Assembly (NCBI GenBank): GCA_030039575.1
Contig: JASHVH010000550.1
Coordinates: forward strand, 1-7,289
Direction: 5' to 3'
DNA from: Acidimicrobiales bacterium
Lineage (GTDB): Bacteria > Actinomycetota > Acidimicrobiia > Acidimicrobiales > Palsa-688
DNA length: 7,289 nt
Shown here: one piece after another, positions 6,610-7,289 of the stretch
Layout of the letters: each line of letters starts with the position of its first letter
How positions within the stretch are numbered: position 1 is the first letter of the stretch
Notes under the pieces: model-generated
Told to the model about the DNA's origin: nothing
The model's database searches: none
Seen by the model: the letters and a program-made list of their open reading frames with translations, nothing else
Translations under genes and position numbers: made by a program

Positions 6610-6695
6610 TTCGCCAAGGTAATCATGACGGGGGTGGGTTGCGGGCAGGTCGGTCCACCTGAGTTCGTTATGTCACAACGCAACTCCACCATAAG
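6610..6695. other. Spacer between the DUF1275 remnant and the toxin-antitoxin operon
   Basis: No coding signal is seen. A weak hairpin could form between CAGGT (6646-6650) and ACCTG (6657-6661) with a 6-base loop. It is followed by a less GC-rich stretch leading into the operator. It is too weak to call a terminator. Confidence 0.3.
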
Positions 6696-6715
6696 GATGA
6701 TATCATGCTATCATC
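6696..6715 (+). promoter_or_regulatory. Palindromic operator/promoter of the FitAB-like operon
   Basis: GATGATA (6696-6702) and TATCATC (6709-6715) form a perfect 7-bp inverted repeat around a 6-base centre. The left half also contains the 10-bp palindrome ATGATATCAT (6697-6706). The site is AT-rich in a GC-rich sequence and ends 6 bases before the antitoxin ATG. TATCAT at 6701-6706 could be a -10 box, which would make the transcript nearly leaderless, in keeping with the lack of a ribosome binding site close to the start. Ribbon-helix-helix antitoxins of this family usually bind such repeats to repress their own operon. Confidence 0.6.
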
Positions 6716-6721
6716 ATTGTC

Positions 6722-6973
6722 ATGGCACAGCTCCTGGTCCGCCAACTCGACCAAGATTTGAAGGATGCCCTCCAGCGCAGGGCCCGAGCGCACGGACGCT
6801 CCACTGAGGAGGAGGTTCGTGAGATCCTCCGTGACGCCGTTAGAGCAGAACGGGCCGCACCGGTCCAGCTCGGATCGACTATCGCGTCACGGTTCCGTGG
6901 TGAGGGTATCGAACAAGACTTCCCCGAACTGCGTGGTCACCCGGCACGGGCAGCCGACCTCTCGGAGCCATGA
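6722..6973 (+). CDS. fitA: FitA-like ribbon-helix-helix antitoxin
   Basis: An 83-residue antitoxin of a type II toxin-antitoxin pair. Residues 2-42 form a ribbon-helix-helix DNA-binding domain: the strand AQLLVRQLD, then helix DLKDALQRRARAHG and helix STEEEVREILRDAVRA. The C-terminal part (about 48-83), with LGSTIASRF, GIEQDFPELRGHPARAADLS, is the toxin-neutralising tail typical of FitA/VapB-like proteins, which wraps the PIN toxin and blocks its active site. The ATG at 6722 sits just after the palindromic operator, where this protein probably binds with its toxin to repress the operon. Its TGA overlaps the toxin start as ATGA, so the two are translationally coupled. Length and domain order are normal for the family. 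Confidence 0.92.
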   Translation: MAQLLVRQLDQDLKDALQRRARAHGRSTEEEVREILRDAVRAERAAPVQLGSTIASRFRGEGIEQDFPELRGHPARAADLSEP

Positions 6974-7289
6974 TCCTGCTCGACACGAACGTGCTGTCAG
7001 CACTGATGAGAACCGAGCCCGACGTCGACGTGGTCGACTGGCTCGACCTCCAGCCATCGGAGTCGATCTGGACGACGTCAGTCACGCTCTTCGAGATCCG
7101 GACTGGCTTGGAACTTCTACCCTCCTCCCCCCGCCGTCGGTATCTCGAAGGTGCTTTCGAGCGAGTGCTCAACGAGGACCTCGACGACCGAGTCCTGTCC
7201 TTTGACACCGCTGCCGCGAATGCAGCCGGTTCACTTGTCGCACGAAGGCAGCGGATGGGAAGGGCCGTCGAGATACGCGACGCTCAGAT
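6970..7289 (+). CDS. fitB: FitB/VapC-like PIN-domain ribonuclease toxin (3' end outside window)
   Basis: The first 106 codons of a PIN-domain toxin are present and open to the window edge. The start MILLDTNVLSALM is the classic PIN strand with catalytic Asp5. TTSVTLFEIRTGLELLP supplies Glu42, and IRDAQ at the very end supplies Asp104; the last acidic residue would lie just outside. These positions are the same as those I recall for the FitB toxin. The middle, FERVLNEDLDDRVLSFDTAAANAAGSLVARRQRMGR, is also typical of VapC/FitB proteins. PIN toxins are metal-dependent endoribonucleases that cut RNA when freed from the antitoxin. The ATG overlaps the antitoxin stop by 4 bases; the nearby GGAG is too close to act alone, so coupling is likely. 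No damage is visible in the part seen. Confidence 0.93.
   Translation, partial: MILLDTNVLSALMRTEPDVDVVDWLDLQPSESIWTTSVTLFEIRTGLELLPSSPRRRYLEGAFERVLNEDLDDRVLSFDTAAANAAGSLVARRQRMGRAVEIRDAQ

Noticed and set aside
1..7289. CRISPR array, tRNA, rRNA or retron-like noncoding RNA
   Set aside because: No regularly spaced repeats, cloverleaf or rRNA-like stretches were seen, and no reverse transcriptase that would accompany a retron RNA.

Overview
This window is GC-rich with mostly G/C third codon positions and frequent GTG starts. It has a secreted SPOR/phosphodiester-glycosidase protein and a FitAB-type toxin-antitoxin pair. Together these suggest a high-GC actinobacterium, possibly of an Acidimicrobiia-like lineage; that placement is an impression, not a demonstration. 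Nothing in the window is a housekeeping marker. The mix of recombinases, a broken gene, a toxin-antitoxin pair and a large orphan enzyme reads as an accessory, mobile-element-shaped region.

Left part (1-2016). Two tyrosine recombinase genes lie on the minus strand. The first (1549 to 476) is complete, with all six catalytic residues. Its stop overlaps the GTG start of a second recombinase-like gene (479 to beyond position 1), which has a good GGAGG ribosome binding site and resembles the TnpB partner of Tn554-type elements. Divergent from them is a small Cys-containing protein of the DUF6788 type (1636-2016). The spacer holds a perfect 10-bp inverted repeat with a second inverted repeat nested inside it, in an AT-rich patch.

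Middle (2186-6064). A minus-strand gene encodes an exported protein with a SPOR-like segment and a C-terminal phosphodiester glycosidase (NAGPA) domain. Divergently, on the plus strand, a 718-residue protein contains a nitrilase-superfamily domain with a readable Glu-Lys-Cys triad (E300, K371, C424). Long domains of unknown function lie on both sides. This is the most interesting gene here: nitrilase domains of this general kind are known fused to reverse transcriptases in DRT type 1 antiphage systems, but no reverse transcriptase is visible here.

Right part (6065-7289). Directly after the 718-residue gene's stop codon, in the same frame, lies the remnant of a YoaK/DUF1275 membrane protein. 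Its 5' part is missing and a one-base frameshift sits in a G run. The apparent two-gene operon of the nitrilase-like gene and an overlapping membrane protein is therefore probably an artefact of this broken gene. After a short spacer with a palindromic operator comes a FitA-like antitoxin overlapping by 4 bp a FitB/VapC-like PIN toxin, which runs off the right edge.
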